A stretch of DNA of 64,000 bases from Pseudomonadota bacterium (GTDB lineage: Bacteria > Pseudomonadota > Alphaproteobacteria > Reyranellales > Reyranellaceae): NCBI GenBank assembly GCA_018242505.1, contig JAFEBU010000045.1, positions 1 through 64,000 of the forward strand. Reading direction: 5' to 3'. This document shows, one piece after another, positions 25,755 to 35,640 of the stretch (its first letter is position 1; each line of letters opens with the position of its first letter). The translations under genes were made by a program, and so were the position numbers. The notes under the pieces were generated by a model. That model saw nothing but the letters and a program-made list of their open reading frames with translations. It searched no databases and was not told where the DNA came from.

Positions 25755-26738
25755 ATGGAACGAAGGTCCTTCAGCAAGTCGCTTCTGGCGCTGGCCGCGG
25801 TTGGCGCCGGCCGGCCGGCCGTCGCACGGGCGCAGGCAGGGGAATTTCCACCACTGGTCTCGCTGGTTGTGCCTTTCGCGCCGGGCGGAGGAGCCGATCA
25901 ACTTGCCCGGGAGTTCGCGAACGCGGCGCAGCCCTTGATGTCCGGCACGACGTTCGTCGTCGACAACAAGCCGGGAGCCAACGGCGCCATCGCGAACCGC
26001 CACGTTGCCCGGCAGAAGCCTGACGGGGCGACGTTCCTGCTGGGCACGTCGAGCACCCACGCCCTTGGGCCGCTCCTGACCCGGTCGGATGTGGACCCGA
26101 TCGGCGATTTCAGCCCGGCGACACTGCTGGCCGAGACGTCGGCGGCCTGGGCCGTGCTGGCGACGGCACCCTGGCGCAATCTTGCAGACGCGATTGCCGC
26201 CTCCCGCACGACGCCTCTGACATATGGAACGTTCGGTGTCGGATCCTCCGCGCACCTTTATGGACTGATACTGGCAAACGCCAGCGGCGCGAAGCTCGAG
26301 CATGTACCCTACAAGGGGTCCAATCAGGCGATCACGGATCTGCTTGCTGGCCATATCGATTCGGTACTGCTCACAACCAGCGCTCTCGATGCGATGACCA
26401 AGCATGGCAGGATCCGGCTGCTCGCCGTCAGCGGTGAAGCGCGGGCACGACTGCTTCCCGACGTTCCCACCTTCAAGGAACAGGGTGTGCCTCATCTCGA
26501 ATTCAACGGCTGGTTCGGCCTGCTGGGCCCCAAAGGCGTGCCTGCCGCGCTTCTCGACCGGCTGGCTGCAGTAGCCAAGACGCTGGGCGAGAACGCTGAC
26601 TTCAAGCAGCGCCTCGCGACCCAGGGCTACGACTGGGTGGGCTCGACGCCCGGCGCCTTCGCCGAAGAGCTGTCGAGGACCATCGAGATCTATCGGCGGA
26701 TCGTCGCCACAACCTCGCCAGGAGAGCTGACACGATGA
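25755..26738 (+). CDS. Tripartite tricarboxylate transporter substrate-binding protein (Bug/TctC family)
   Basis: 327 residues from the ATG at 25755, with TAGGAG 6 nt upstream and 9 bp after the cyclase stop. The N-terminal ERRSFSKSLLALAAVGAG stretch is a signal peptide with a twin-arginine-like RRSF, ending ARA. DNKPGANGAI and HVPYKGSNQAI are the Bug ligand loops. It overlaps the GntR gene by ATGA, so regulator and binding protein are made together. It is the most diverged of the four Bug proteins. Confidence 0.9.
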   Translation: MERRSFSKSLLALAAVGAGRPAVARAQAGEFPPLVSLVVPFAPGGGADQLAREFANAAQPLMSGTTFVVDNKPGANGAIANRHVARQKPDGATFLLGTSSTHALGPLLTRSDVDPIGDFSPATLLAETSAAWAVLATAPWRNLADAIAASRTTPLTYGTFGVGSSAHLYGLILANASGAKLEHVPYKGSNQAITDLLAGHIDSVLLTTSALDAMTKHGRIRLLAVSGEARARLLPDVPTFKEQGVPHLEFNGWFGLLGPKGVPAALLDRLAAVAKTLGENADFKQRLATQGYDWVGSTPGAFAEELSRTIEIYRRIVATTSPGELTR

Positions 26739-27409
26739 GCAACATCGAGGTGAACAACGTGGAAAGCGCCACGCCACTGCGCAAGCAGGCGGAGGAGGGG
26801 CTTCGCAAGGCGATTCTCTCGGGCCGATACGACGCGGGCGAGCGCCTGAAGGAGCGGCAGCTGATGGATGCGCTCGGCGTCAGCCGAACGGTATTGCGGG
26901 AAGCCCTGCGCCAGATCGAGGCGGAGGGACTCGTCACCCTCGTCCCTAACCGCGGACCCGTCGTGTCCGTCCTTTCGTACGAGGACGCCGAGGAGATCTA
27001 CGAAGTCCGTGGAATCCTCGAATCGCAGGCCTGCGTCGGCTTCGTGCTTCGCGCATCGAGCGGTCATGTCCGCAAGCTTCAGAGCGTCTTCCAGGAGCTG
27101 AAGTGCGCGGCCGAAGCCGGCGACGTGGGCCGCACGCTGGAGCTCAGCAGCGACTTCTACGACGTCATCCTCGAAGGCAGCGGCAACAAGGTCCTGAGCT
27201 CCATGCTGAAGCTCCTGCACAACAGGATCGTGCTGCTGCGCCGGACATCGATGTCGGAGCCCGACCGGCTGCCGGAGACGCTCGACGAGCTCACCCAGAT
27301 GTTCACCGCGCTCTGCGCCCGGGACGAACAGGCCGCCAGCAAGGCATCGGTCCACCATGTGCGACAGGCCTCGCGCGCCGCCCTGCGCATCATGCGCAAG
27401 GGCAAGTGA
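26735..27409 (+). CDS. GntR family transcriptional regulator, FadR/FCD subfamily
   Basis: 224 residues. The N-terminal winged helix (about 15-78: LRKQAEEGLRKAILSG, GERLKERQLMDALGVSRTVLREALRQIEAEGLV) is followed by a helical FCD effector domain with the DFYDVILEGSGN region. FCD regulators commonly sense organic acids through a bound metal. It lies inside the cluster, coupled to the Bug gene by ATGA, and probably controls the paired sites at 20111-20153. It has no separate promoter in the overlap. Confidence 0.92.
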   Translation: MSNIEVNNVESATPLRKQAEEGLRKAILSGRYDAGERLKERQLMDALGVSRTVLREALRQIEAEGLVTLVPNRGPVVSVLSYEDAEEIYEVRGILESQACVGFVLRASSGHVRKLQSVFQELKCAAEAGDVGRTLELSSDFYDVILEGSGNKVLSSMLKLLHNRIVLLRRTSMSEPDRLPETLDELTQMFTALCARDEQAASKASVHHVRQASRAALRIMRKGK

Positions 27410-27461
27410 CGCACAGTCGGACGGTGGACAGACGCCATTGAATTCTTTGACAGGAGGCCAC

Positions 27462-28421
27462 GTGCGGATATTCAAGTTTCTCTTCGCTGCGCTCTTGCTG
27501 GCGGCGCCGGCTTCTGCGCAGCCGACCTATCCGTCCAAGCCCATCACACTGGTCGCCGCTTTCGCTCCCGGCGGGGCCACTGACATATCGGCGCGCATCA
27601 TCGCCAAGGAACTCTCTGCTGAACTCGGTCAGCCGGTCGTCGTCGACAATCGGGCGGGTGCCGGCGGTGCGATCGGCGCCCTGTCGGTCGCCCGGGCAAC
27701 GCCGGACGGCTACACGCTGCTGCTGGGAACCGGCTCCGAGCTGGTCGTGCTGCCGGCGGTCAAGAGCAAGCCGCCCTATGACTCGTCGAAGGAGTTCGAG
27801 CCGATTGCCGAGATCGGCACCGTCTCCTTCGTCCTGGTGGCTCATCCGTCCGTCCAGGCCAACAACGTCCAGGAACTGGTCGCTCTTGCCCGCGCCAACC
27901 CTGGCAAGCTGTCCTACGCGTCGTTCGGCATGGGCTCGACCAATCACCTGCTGGGCGAATTCTTCATGAGCAAATCCGGCACGGACCTCCTGCACGTGCC
28001 GTACAAGGGAAGCGCCGCGGCCGCGACGGATCTGGTCGCCGGGGAAGTGAAGCTTGCCTTTGACACGACGACTGTCGTGATGCCTCTCGTGCGGAGCGGC
28101 AAGCTCAAGGCGCTGGCCATTCTCTCTCCCTCGCGGTCGAACGCGGCCCCCGGCGTGCCGACCTTGACCGAAAGTGGCATCGCGTTGTCGGCAGTGGGTT
28201 GGGTGGGAGTGGTAGGGCCGCGCGGCATGCCGCCGGCGATCGTCAGCCGCCTCAACAAGTCCATCAACAAGGTCTTGGACATGCCGGCGATCAGGGAGGC
28301 GTTCGCAGAAAGAGGCGTGGCCGTGGTGACGACGACGTCGCAACAATTTGGCGATTTCATCAAGGCCGAGGTTGTTCGATGGACGGATGTCGTGAAGGCG
28401 TCCGGTGTCCAAGTCGAATGA
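27462..28421 (+). CDS. Tripartite tricarboxylate transporter substrate-binding protein (Bug/TctC family)
   Basis: 319 residues. The GTG at 27462, behind a perfect AGGAGG, opens a signal peptide (VRIFKFLFAALLLAAPASA); the frame upstream overlaps the GntR gene and is discarded. The mature start QPTYPSKPITLVAAFAPGGATD and HVPYKGSAAAATD loop are standard. It is the last gene of the cluster. Downstream, 28444-28470 holds an imperfect GGAAAAGGCC/GGCCTTTCC hairpin with no T tract. No TctA/TctB gene follows. Confidence 0.9.
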   Translation: MRIFKFLFAALLLAAPASAQPTYPSKPITLVAAFAPGGATDISARIIAKELSAELGQPVVVDNRAGAGGAIGALSVARATPDGYTLLLGTGSELVVLPAVKSKPPYDSSKEFEPIAEIGTVSFVLVAHPSVQANNVQELVALARANPGKLSYASFGMGSTNHLLGEFFMSKSGTDLLHVPYKGSAAAATDLVAGEVKLAFDTTTVVMPLVRSGKLKALAILSPSRSNAAPGVPTLTESGIALSAVGWVGVVGPRGMPPAIVSRLNKSINKVLDMPAIREAFAERGVAVVTTTSQQFGDFIKAEVVRWTDVVKASGVQVE

Positions 28422-28600
28422 GACCGAGCCCCGTCGCTCGAAAGGAAAAGGCCTGACACCCGGCCTTTCCAGCCAAACCGGTCGCGTTTGGCCTGATCAC
28501 CATCGGCGCGCGGCAGTGCCAGCTCAACTTGCGGTCCGCGGAGCAAAGCGCGCGTAAAGCCGAGGCGGCCGCCATAAAGGGCAACGAGAGCGGTATGATT
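28422..28600. other. Post-cluster intergenic region
   Basis: No gene seen. The hairpin GGAAAAGGCC...GGCCTTTCC (28444-28470, one bulged A) may end the cluster transcript, although the usual T run is missing. The region leads into the decayed island at 28601-29440. Confidence 0.45.
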
Positions 28601-28722
28601 CTAAGTTCGATCGTATCCCGCTTTGAGGAAGTAGTTGGCGCACTCGTGGCTGGTGACAGTGGGGAGCAGCTTAACAAGGGCGTCATAGAGGGCATCCTGG
28701 ATGCGCCGAGCCGCCTTGCACA
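28601..28722 (-). pseudogene. IS630-family transposase, C-terminal fragment
   Basis: The minus strand reads KAARRIQDALYDALVKLL followed by TVTSHECANYFLKAGYD and a stop at 28601-28603. This matches the end of IS630/Tc1-type transposases, which close with a KAAxRTxxALWxxI helix and AECANYFxxAGY. Only about 40 residues remain; the DDE domain is absent. It is fused directly to the truncated membrane-protein frame upstream, which suggests that the insertion sequence once landed in that gene and was later deleted. Confidence 0.65.
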
Positions 28723-28723
28723 G

Positions 28724-28854
28724 GCGGCGCGATCATGCTCGTAGCCGGAAAAGAGGATACCGGCATGGGTGAGGGATGCGGTGACGAACAGGAGCGTTTC
28801 AAGGGTAAGAATCAGGAGCAGTTGCTTCGGCAGTTCATCGGTGGCCTCCATCAT
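28724..28854 (-). pseudogene. Truncated small membrane protein, N-terminal fragment
   Basis: From the ATG at 28854 (or 28851) the minus strand reads MMEATDELPKQLLLILTLE, then a hydrophobic helix (TLLFVTASLTHAGILFSGYEH) followed by DRAA. The helix plus H-x-G...GYEH pattern is that of small integral membrane proteins of about 120-130 residues. After DRAA the frame runs into the IS630 fragment, so only the first third survives. Its start overlaps the end of the FAD-monooxygenase fragment. Confidence 0.5.
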
Positions 28855-29128
28855 GTTGGCCGGTGCGAGCACCGAGTGCCCTGAGAACCTTGACGAGCCG
28901 GCCTTCGCGATCGGCCTCCGCGCCCTGAGCGCGCCAGGCGACGAAGCCGTCAGGACGGATGAGCACGGCGCCACCGGCACTCACGCCGTAGGCGCTTGGC
29001 CAACATCCTCCCGGGTCCGCGAGGTCGCCGGACGGGCCGAAGACATGGCAGGCAAGCGGAATGCCGCTCTCCTTGCGCAGGCGATCTGCCAGCAGAACTG
29101 ACAGGCCTGCCGGCGCGCGACCTGAATG
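28835..29128 (-). pseudogene. FAD-dependent aromatic monooxygenase, C-terminal fragment
   Basis: One minus-strand frame without a start codon reads GRAPAGLSVLLADRLRKESG, then CHVFGPSGDLADPGGCW, YGVSAGGAVLIRPDGFVAWR and a tail to a TGA at 28835-28837. AVLIRPDGFVAWR is the hallmark of the C-terminal domain of PheA/TfdB-type flavin hydroxylases. The catalytic FAD part is missing; before the fragment the frame breaks up. It belongs to the debris block beside tRNA-Ser. Confidence 0.6.
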
Positions 29129-29200
29129 CGCTTGTCAGGATTCTCGGCAAGCTGCAATCATAGGCGATATAGCGACGGCGAAGGCGGCAATCCCAACGTC

Positions 29201-29440
29201 ATGCTGTGGGCCGCCCTCCATCTGCGCGTTTCGACGACGCGGCAGGCCGAGCATCATATGTCGATCCCCGATCAGAAGCGCCAGGGCGAAGCCTGTTGCG
29301 AAACGCGCGGCTACCGGCTCGTCGAAACATTCGTGGAGCCCGGCAATAGCGCGATCAACGACCGTCGCGCGTCGCGGTCGCGGACGACGCAATCCGCATC
29401 ATGGGATCGAAGACCAACTGCCGAGGACGCCTATTGCTGA
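29201..29440 (+). pseudogene. Serine recombinase (resolvase/invertase type), N-terminal fragment
   Basis: From the ATG at 29201 the protein reads ALHLRVSTTRQAEHHMSIPDQ, then KRQGEACCETRGYRLVETFVEPGNSAINDRR. This is the start of a large serine recombinase: RVST carries the catalytic serine, and the IPDQ...YVEPG(A/N)SA(T/I)NDRR block is characteristic. Homology stops after NDRR, where PEFQ is expected, and the frame ends at 29440 with 79 residues. The rest of the catalytic domain and the DNA-binding domain are absent. It lies 60 bp from the 3' end of a tRNA-Ser gene, so a former integrated element is plausible. Confidence 0.7.
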
Positions 29441-29500
29441 CCAAGTGCGGCAATCGGCGACGATTGGCGTGCCCAGAACTATATCGACTGGTGGGCAAAA

Positions 29501-29590
29501 TGGCGGACAGGGCGGGATTCGAACCCGCGGTGGCTGTTACACCACGCACGCTTTCCAAGCGTGTGCCTTAAACCACTCGGCCACCTGTCC
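29501..29590 (-). tRNA. tRNA-Ser (anticodon GGA)
   Basis: A 90-nt class II tRNA on the minus strand: acceptor GGACAGG pairs with CCTGTCC, followed by G and an encoded CCA (29501-29503). The anticodon stem CACGC/GCGTG holds the loop TTGGAAA, giving GGA. The T arm has the GGTTCGAATCC sequence, and a long variable arm is present, as expected for serine. It reads UCC/UCU codons. Recombinase and transposase debris lies beyond its 3' end. Confidence 0.95.
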
Positions 29591-29711
29591 GGTCTTTCCA
29601 AGCACGGTCGGCCGTCCTTATAGCGTGATGGCCGCTGGGGGCAACGGCATCTTCCCTGAAGCTGTGTCGTTGGCTAGGTTGGTCGTGGGTTGTGTGTGGG
29701 GGTGGGGAGTG

Positions 29712-30056
29712 ATGGTTCTGGTTCGCGCCCTGGGGTGGGTGCTGTTGGCCATGGCCGTGGCGGCCATCGTGCATGATTGCCTGGCCTGGTGGTCGGAAGG
29801 GTCGTTCCACATGATGCTGCTGGGCGATCTCTGGTCGCGTTTCAATTATACCGAGCTGCGCCCGGCCGCAGGTAGCCCGCCGCCGGGCGGGCTCTGGCAC
29901 AATTTCGTCCTGCCGCTCCTGGCGACGCCGGCCTTGCCGGTCTTCACCGCAGCGGGCGTGATCCTGCTCTGGATCGGCCGCCGCATCGGCAGCCGCACGG
30001 AAGAGCGGTTCCTTACCGGCTCGCGGCCGCCACGGCGGCGCAGCAGCCTCTCCTGA
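29712..30056 (+). CDS. Hypothetical membrane protein, two predicted helices
   Basis: 114 residues. The ATG at 29712 is preceded by GGGGAG; the longer open frame crosses the tRNA and is rejected. Residues 2-24 (VLVRALGWVLLAMAVAAIVHD) and about 69-95 (FVLPLLATPALPVFTAAGVILLWIG) are hydrophobic helices, with a short loop and an Arg-rich cytosolic tail. No family is recognised. Codon use matches the neighbouring core genes. It converges on lepA. Confidence 0.65.
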   Translation: MVLVRALGWVLLAMAVAAIVHDCLAWWSEGSFHMMLLGDLWSRFNYTELRPAAGSPPPGGLWHNFVLPLLATPALPVFTAAGVILLWIGRRIGSRTEERFLTGSRPPRRRSSLS

Positions 30057-30112
30057 CATCCGCCGGAGAGGTATCCTATTACCCCAATAGGGGGAGAGGT
30101 GAGAAAATGAGA

Positions 30113-30133
30113 AATCGGCCTGAAAGGCCGATT
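30113..30133 (-). terminator. Putative lepA terminator hairpin
   Basis: AATCGGCC and GGCCGATT form a perfect 8-bp stem with a 5-nt loop. On the minus strand it is followed by TTTCTCATTTTCTC, a broken T tract. It lies 57 bp after the lepA stop, between convergent genes, and could act in both directions. Confidence 0.6.
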
Positions 30134-30189
30134 CCATCGGCCTCGGGGCCTTCTCATCGGCGTGAGAAGATTGCGAGAAACCGTCCGTC

Positions 30190-31992
30190 CTAGCGGCTGT
30201 CCATCTTGAGCGCGGCAATGAAGGCCGACTGCGGGATCTCCACGTCGCCGACCTGACGCATGCGCTTCTTGCCTTTCTTCTGCTTCTCGAGAAGCTTCTT
30301 CTTGCGGCTGATGTCGCCGCCGTAGCATTTGGCCAGCACATCCTTGCGCAGCGCGCTGATCGTCTCGCGGGCGATCACCCGGCCGCCGATCGCGGCCTGG
30401 ATCGCGATCTTGAACAACTGGCGCGGGATCAGGTCCTTCAACCGCTCGCACAGCGCCCGGCCGCGGCTCTCGGCCGCGTTCTTGTGCACGATCATGCTGA
30501 GCGCATCGACCGGCTCGGAGTTCACCAGGATGGAGAGCTTCACCAGCTCGCTCTCCTCGTAACCGGCCATTTCGTAGTCGAAGCTCGCATAGCCGCGCGT
30601 TACCGACTTCAGCCGGTCGTAGAAATCGAACACGACCTCGTTCAGCGGCAGGCGATAGATCGCCATGGCGCGCGCGCCAGCATAGGTGAGCTCGACCTGC
30701 TGGCCGCGCCGCTCCTGGCAGAGCGTCAGCACCGCGCCGAGATGCTCGTCCGGCGTGATGATGGTGGCCTTGATCCACGGCTCCTGCATGCTCGCGATCT
30801 TGGCCGGATCGGGATAGTCGGCCGGATTGTGCAGCTCCAACTCGGTGCCGTCGGTCATCTTGACCTTGTAGACGACCGAGGGCGCCGTGGTGACGAGGTC
30901 GAGGTTGAACTCGCGCTCCAGCCGTTCCTGCACGATCTCGAGATGCAGGAGTCCCAGGAAGCCGCAGCGGAAACCGAAGCCCAGCGCCGCGCTGGTCTCG
31001 GGCTCGAAGTGGAACGAGGCGTCGTTGAGACGGAGCTTGGCGAGCGACTCGCGCAACGTCTCGAACTCGGCGGCATCGGCGGGAAAGAGGCCGCAGAACA
31101 CCACCGGCACCGAGGGCTTGAAGCCCGCCAGCATCTCGGCGGCGGGCTTGCGATCGTCGGTGATCGTGTCGCCGACCTTGCAGTCGGCGATGGTCTTGAT
31201 GCCGGCGATGATGAAGCCGATCTCGCCCGGCCCCAGTTCGGCCGCATCGGTCGGCTTGGGCTTGAAGACGCCGACCTTGTCGAGATCGTAGGCGGCGCCG
31301 GCGGACATCATGCGGATGCGCATGCCCTTCTTCAGCACGCCGTCCTTCACCCGCACCAGGGTCACGACGCCGAGATAGGGGTCGTACCAGCTGTCGACCA
31401 GCAGCGCCTTCAGGGGCGCATTGCGATCGCCCTTGGGAGGCGGCAGGCGGGTCACCATCGCTTCCAGGAGATCGTCGATGCCGAGGCCGGTCTTGGCCGA
31501 GACCTTGATGGCGTCGGACGTGTCGATGCCGATCACGTTCTCGATCTCCGTGCACACCCGCTCCGGCTCGGCCGAGGGCAGGTCGATCTTGTTCAGGACC
31601 GGGATGATCTCGTGGTCGGCCTCGATCGCATGGTAGGCGTTGGCGAGCGTCTGCGCCTCGACGCCCTGGCTGGCGTCGACCACCAGCAGCGAGCCCTCGC
31701 AGGCGGCGAGCGAACGGCTCACCTCGTAGGCGAAGTCGACATGGCCCGGCGTGTCCATCAGGTTCAGGACATAGGTCTTGCCGTCGCGGGCCGTATAGTC
31801 GAGCCGCACCGTCTGCGCCTTGATGGTGATGCCGCGCTCGCGCTCGATGTCCATCGAATCGAGCATCTGGTCGTGGAACTCGCGTTCGCTCACCGCCCCG
31901 CAGCGCAGCAGCAGGCGGTCGGCCAGGGTGCTCTTGCCATGGTCGATATGGGCGATGATCGAGAAGTTGCGGATCAACGACAGGTCGGTCAT
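30190..31992 (-). CDS. lepA: Elongation factor 4 (back-translocating GTPase LepA)
   Basis: 600 residues, full length. The GTPase P-loop AHIDHGKS is at 14-21, followed by the switch region RGITIK, DTPGH and NKIDLP. EF-G-like domains II, III and V follow, and the C-terminal LepA-specific domain ends in the KAKYGGDI-like segment ([23 protein letters not shown], here in the last 50 residues). LepA binds the ribosome and helps initiation and recovery under stress. It lies 126 bp after pheT on the same strand, with a REP-like hairpin in between. Confidence 0.97.
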   Translation of the reverse strand: MTDLSLIRNFSIIAHIDHGKSTLADRLLLRCGAVSEREFHDQMLDSMDIERERGITIKAQTVRLDYTARDGKTYVLNLMDTPGHVDFAYEVSRSLAACEGSLLVVDASQGVEAQTLANAYHAIEADHEIIPVLNKIDLPSAEPERVCTEIENVIGIDTSDAIKVSAKTGLGIDDLLEAMVTRLPPPKGDRNAPLKALLVDSWYDPYLGVVTLVRVKDGVLKKGMRIRMMSAGAAYDLDKVGVFKPKPTDAAELGPGEIGFIIAGIKTIADCKVGDTITDDRKPAAEMLAGFKPSVPVVFCGLFPADAAEFETLRESLAKLRLNDASFHFEPETSAALGFGFRCGFLGLLHLEIVQERLEREFNLDLVTTAPSVVYKVKMTDGTELELHNPADYPDPAKIASMQEPWIKATIITPDEHLGAVLTLCQERRGQQVELTYAGARAMAIYRLPLNEVVFDFYDRLKSVTRGYASFDYEMAGYEESELVKLSILVNSEPVDALSMIVHKNAAESRGRALCERLKDLIPRQLFKIAIQAAIGGRVIARETISALRKDVLAKCYGGDISRKKKLLEKQKKGKKRMRQVGDVEIPQSAFIAALKMDSR

Positions 31993-32028
31993 TTTTGCCT
32001 GGACTAACTCAACGGTATTTTTGCCATC

Positions 32029-32105
32029 CTGAGCGACGCGAAGGATCCAGTCCCCATTCCAAAGTCGATCTGTGGACTGGACGTGAAGTCCTTCGCCACG
32101 CTCAG
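32029..32105. repeat. REP-like palindromic repeat in the pheT-lepA gap
   Basis: CTGAGCGACGCGAAGGA (32029-32045) and TCCTTCGCCACGCTCAG (32089-32105) are 17-base inverted arms with two mismatches. Inside them, CCAGTCC (32047-32053) pairs with GGACTGG (32074-32080). The CTGAGCG-N-GCGAAGGA core is known as an interspersed intergenic repeat in several high-GC proteobacteria. It may protect mRNA ends or attenuate readthrough into lepA. Confidence 0.65.
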
Positions 32106-32118
32106 CACGACATAGAGC

Positions 32119-34515
32119 CTAACCTCGCAGCACGGCGCCGGTTGCCTTCGTGACCTGCGCCACGATCTTGTCGCACACGGCTTCGATCTCCGCATCCGTG
32201 AGCGTGTGCTCCATCGGCTGCAGCGTGACGGTGACGGCGAGCGACTTCTTGCCGTCCGGCACGCCCTTGCCGGCATAGACGTCGAAGGCACGGGCCGCCG
32301 AGATCAGGACCTTGTCGGCATTGCGCACCGTACGGACCAGCTTCTCCGCCTCGACCCCGGCATCGACCAAAAAGGCGAAGTCGCGCTCCACCGGTTGGAA
32401 GGCCGACAGCACGAGCCGCGGCCGTGCCTTGGTGGCGCGCGCCTTGGGCAGTGGCGGCGCATCGAGGAAAACCTCGAATGCCGCGACGGGTCCCCTGAGA
32501 TCGGCCGCCGACACCAGCTCGGGATGCAGCTCGCCGAACCACGCCATCACGCGATCGCCGAGCTTCAGCGTGCCCGAGCGGCCGGGATGGTACCAGTCCG
32601 GCGCGCCGGCATGGGTCGCAAGAGTGTCCGGCGCACCGATCGCCGACAGCACCGCAAGCGCGTCGGCCTTGGCATCGAAGGCATCGACGGCGCGCGCGGG
32701 GCCCGTCCAGTTGCGCGGCACGGCCATGTTGTGGCGCAGGCCCGTTGCCATGCGTGCCTGACCTTGCGGCGTGGCGTCCTTGTATTGCGGCCCGACCTCG
32801 AACAGTGCCGGATCGTGCAGGCCACGCGCCTCGTTGCGGGTCGCGGCATCGATCAGGTTGGGCAGGATCGACGGCCGCATGGTGTCGAGTTCGGACGCGA
32901 TCGAGTTCAGGAGCCTGAGATCAGCCCCGCCGCCGCCGAACCGCTGGGCCTGCTTGAGCGGCAGGAACGACCAGGTCACGACCTCGTTCATGCCGCGCAC
33001 GGCGAGCGCGCGGCGGGCAAGCGGCACGCGCCGCTGCAACGGGTCGCGGACCGGTTTCGAGGTCGCCGAAAGCGCCGGCAGCGACACGGTCGGGATGCGG
33101 TCGAAGCTCCAGACCCGCGCCACTTCCTCGACCAGGTCCGCTTCGCCCACGACGTCGGGGCGCCAGGACGGCACCGCGGCCGTCCACGGGCCGCTGCCCG
33201 AGACGGTAAAGCCGAGCCGGGTCAGGATCTCGGCGGTGTCCTTCGCCGGCACGTCGATCGCCGTCAGGGTCTTCACGCGATCGGCCCGCAGCGTGTAGCT
33301 GCGCTGCCAGTCGGGCATCACGCCGCTCGAGACGATCTCGCTCGCTTCGCCGCCGCAGAGCTCGAGGATCAGGCGCGTGGCGACATCGACACCCCACTGC
33401 ACGGATTGCGGATCGATCCCGCGCTCGAAGCGGTAGCGGGCATCGGACTGGATCCCGAGCTTGCGGCCCGTGGCCGCCACCGGAATCGGCGCGAAGTAGG
33501 CGACTTCCAGGAACACGTCCGTGGTGTCCTCCTGTACGCCGCTCTCCTCGCCGCCCATGACGCCGCCGATGCCGTGCACGCCCTTCGAATCGGCGATCAC
33601 CGACACCGAGGGATCGAGCGTGTAGGTTTTTCCATCGAGCGCCAGGATCGTTTCGCCCTCGCGCGCCTGGCGCATGACGAGATCGCCGGCCAGCTTCTTG
33701 GCGTCGAACACGTGCAATGGCCGGTTGAGGTCGAAGGTGACGAGATTGGTGATATCGACCAGCGCCGAGATCGGCCTGAGCCCGATCGCCTTCAGCCGGC
33801 GCTGCAGCCAGTCGGGCGAGGGGCCGTTCTTCACCCCGCGGAAGTAGCGGCCGGCGACGATGGGACAGGGACTGTCGGGCCTGGGTTGGTAGCCGTGCGT
33901 CCACTTGATCGGGCTCATGAACGTGCCCGCCACGCGGTCGGCCTTGAACGGCCGCAAGGTGCCGAGGCCCGACGTCGCGAGGTCGCGCGCGATACCGTGC
34001 ACGCCAAGGCAATCGGCGCGGTTGGGCGTGGCCTTGATCTCGATCACCGGATCGTCGAGGCCGAGTGCCTCTGCGGCCGGAGCACCGGTCCTGGCGTCGG
34101 CGGGCAGATCGATGATGCCGCTATGGTCATCGCCGAGCTGAAGCTCGCGTACGGAGCAGAGCATGCCATTGCTCTCCTCGCCGCGGATCTTGCTCGCCTT
34201 GAGCGTGATCCCCGTGCCGGGAATGAAGCTGCCGGTCGGCGCGAACACGCCTTTCATGCCGGTGCGCGCGTTCGGCGCGCCGCATACGACCTGGACGATG
34301 CCGGCGCCGGTATCGACCTTGCAGAGACGCAGCCGGTCGGCGTTGGGATGCTGGATCGCCTCGACGACATAGCCGACGACGAAACCCTTCAATGTCTCTG
34401 CCGGGTTGGCGATGCCTTCGACCTCGAGGCCCAGCATGGTGAGCCGCTCGCGCAGCTCGGCAAGCGACGCGCCGGTGTCGAGATGCTCCTTGAGCCAGGA
34501 CAGTGTGAACTTCAT
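32119..34515 (-). CDS. pheT: Phenylalanine--tRNA ligase beta subunit
   Basis: 798 residues from the ATG at 34515; the longer frame overlaps pheS and is not used. The start [14 protein letters not shown] is canonical. The tRNA-binding OB domain (about 39-150: [24 protein letters not shown]), the B3/B4 editing domain, B5, and the C-terminal ferredoxin-fold anticodon-binding domain are all present. It pairs with PheS as an alpha2-beta2 enzyme. The ATGA overlap with pheS indicates coupled translation. Confidence 0.97.
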   Translation of the reverse strand: MKFTLSWLKEHLDTGASLAELRERLTMLGLEVEGIANPAETLKGFVVGYVVEAIQHPNADRLRLCKVDTGAGIVQVVCGAPNARTGMKGVFAPTGSFIPGTGITLKASKIRGEESNGMLCSVRELQLGDDHSGIIDLPADARTGAPAAEALGLDDPVIEIKATPNRADCLGVHGIARDLATSGLGTLRPFKADRVAGTFMSPIKWTHGYQPRPDSPCPIVAGRYFRGVKNGPSPDWLQRRLKAIGLRPISALVDITNLVTFDLNRPLHVFDAKKLAGDLVMRQAREGETILALDGKTYTLDPSVSVIADSKGVHGIGGVMGGEESGVQEDTTDVFLEVAYFAPIPVAATGRKLGIQSDARYRFERGIDPQSVQWGVDVATRLILELCGGEASEIVSSGVMPDWQRSYTLRADRVKTLTAIDVPAKDTAEILTRLGFTVSGSGPWTAAVPSWRPDVVGEADLVEEVARVWSFDRIPTVSLPALSATSKPVRDPLQRRVPLARRALAVRGMNEVVTWSFLPLKQAQRFGGGGADLRLLNSIASELDTMRPSILPNLIDAATRNEARGLHDPALFEVGPQYKDATPQGQARMATGLRHNMAVPRNWTGPARAVDAFDAKADALAVLSAIGAPDTLATHAGAPDWYHPGRSGTLKLGDRVMAWFGELHPELVSAADLRGPVAAFEVFLDAPPLPKARATKARPRLVLSAFQPVERDFAFLVDAGVEAEKLVRTVRNADKVLISAARAFDVYAGKGVPDGKKSLAVTVTLQPMEHTLTDAEIEAVCDKIVAQVTKATGAVLRG

Positions 34516-35612
34516 CGGCCCAACCCCTGGGTGAGCGACGGCCATTCTAGCGCCGAGAAGCCGTAATGGCGCAGCCAGCGCAGGTCCGAGTCGAAGAAGC
34601 TGCGCAGGTCGGGGATGCCGTATTTCAGCATGGCGATGCGGTCGATGCCCATGCCGAAGGCGAAGCCCTGGTAAATGGCCGGATCGAGGCCGCAATTGGC
34701 GATCACGTTGGGATGCACCATGCCGCTGCCCAGGATCTCAAGCCATGCGTCGCCAGCGCCGATCCGAAGCTCGCCGTTCTTCCATGAGCACCCGATGTCG
34801 ACTTCGGCCGAGGGTTCGGTGAAGGGGAAGTAGGAGGGGCGGAAGCGCAGCGGCAAGTCGTCGACCTCGAAGAAGGCTCGGCAGAAATCGACCAGGCAGC
34901 CCTTGAGATGGCCCATGTGGGTCGTGCGGTCGATCACCAGGCCTTCGACCTGATGGAACATCGGCGTATGGGTCGCGTCGCTGTCGATGCGGAAGGTGCG
35001 ACCCGGCACGATGATGCGCAGCGATCCGCCGCCGGCCAGCATCTCCTGGACCTTCTTGTCGAGCATGGAGCGCGCCTGCACCGGCGAGGTGTGAGTCCTG
35101 AGCACCATGGGCGTGCCATCGGCCCGCGGCGGCAGGTAGAACGTGTCCTGCATCTGCCGCGCCGGATGGTCGGGCGGGATGTTGAGGGCGGTGAAGTTGT
35201 GCCAGTCGTCCTCGATGTCGGGACCTTCGGCCCAGGTGAAGCCCATCTCGCCGAAGATCGCGGCGAGCTCGTCCATCACCTGGCCGATCGGATGCAACGT
35301 GCCCTGTCCCTCGGGCCGCGTCGGCAGGCTGACATCGACCTTCTCGGAGGCGAGCTTGGCCGCCAGGGCGGAAGCGCCGAGCGTCGCCTTGCGCGCTTCG
35401 AGAGCCGCTTCGATCTCGCCCTTGAGCTGGTTGACCCGCGCGCCGAACTCCTTGCGCTCGGCGGGGGCGAGCCCGCCCAGCGTCTTCATCAGGCCGGTGA
35501 TGCTGCCCTTCTTGCCCAGCGCCGCCACGCGCACGGCATCGAGCGCGCCGAGATCGGCGGCGCTGGCCACGGCGCCAAGCGCCTCACTGCGAATCGTCGA
35601 AAGATCGTCCAT
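34512..35612 (-). CDS. pheS: Phenylalanine--tRNA ligase alpha subunit
   Basis: 366 residues from the ATG at 35612, with GGCGAGGG upstream. The N-terminal coiled coil binds tRNA. The class II catalytic motifs follow: motif 2 ([21 protein letters not shown] region) and motif 3 ([14 protein letters not shown]). The frame is open for 22 more codons to an ATG at 35678, and that stretch contains four Phe codons within six codons and overlaps a terminator-like hairpin. Normal PheS proteins begin near 35612, so the extension is treated as leader. Confidence 0.96.
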   Translation of the reverse strand: MDDLSTIRSEALGAVASAADLGALDAVRVAALGKKGSITGLMKTLGGLAPAERKEFGARVNQLKGEIEAALEARKATLGASALAAKLASEKVDVSLPTRPEGQGTLHPIGQVMDELAAIFGEMGFTWAEGPDIEDDWHNFTALNIPPDHPARQMQDTFYLPPRADGTPMVLRTHTSPVQARSMLDKKVQEMLAGGGSLRIIVPGRTFRIDSDATHTPMFHQVEGLVIDRTTHMGHLKGCLVDFCRAFFEVDDLPLRFRPSYFPFTEPSAEVDIGCSWKNGELRIGAGDAWLEILGSGMVHPNVIANCGLDPAIYQGFAFGMGIDRIAMLKYGIPDLRSFFDSDLRWLRHYGFSALEWPSLTQGLGR

Positions 35613-35640
35613 CCCTCGCCCACCTTCGAAACCGAACACG

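Noticed and set aside
30484..32007. Long plus-strand frame opposite lepA
   Set aside because: Antisense shadow of lepA with His/Asp-rich composition and no family resemblance.
32206..34566. A 786-codon plus-strand frame opposite pheT
   Set aside because: pheT is certain on the minus strand; the antisense product is Arg/Gly/His-rich shadow sequence.
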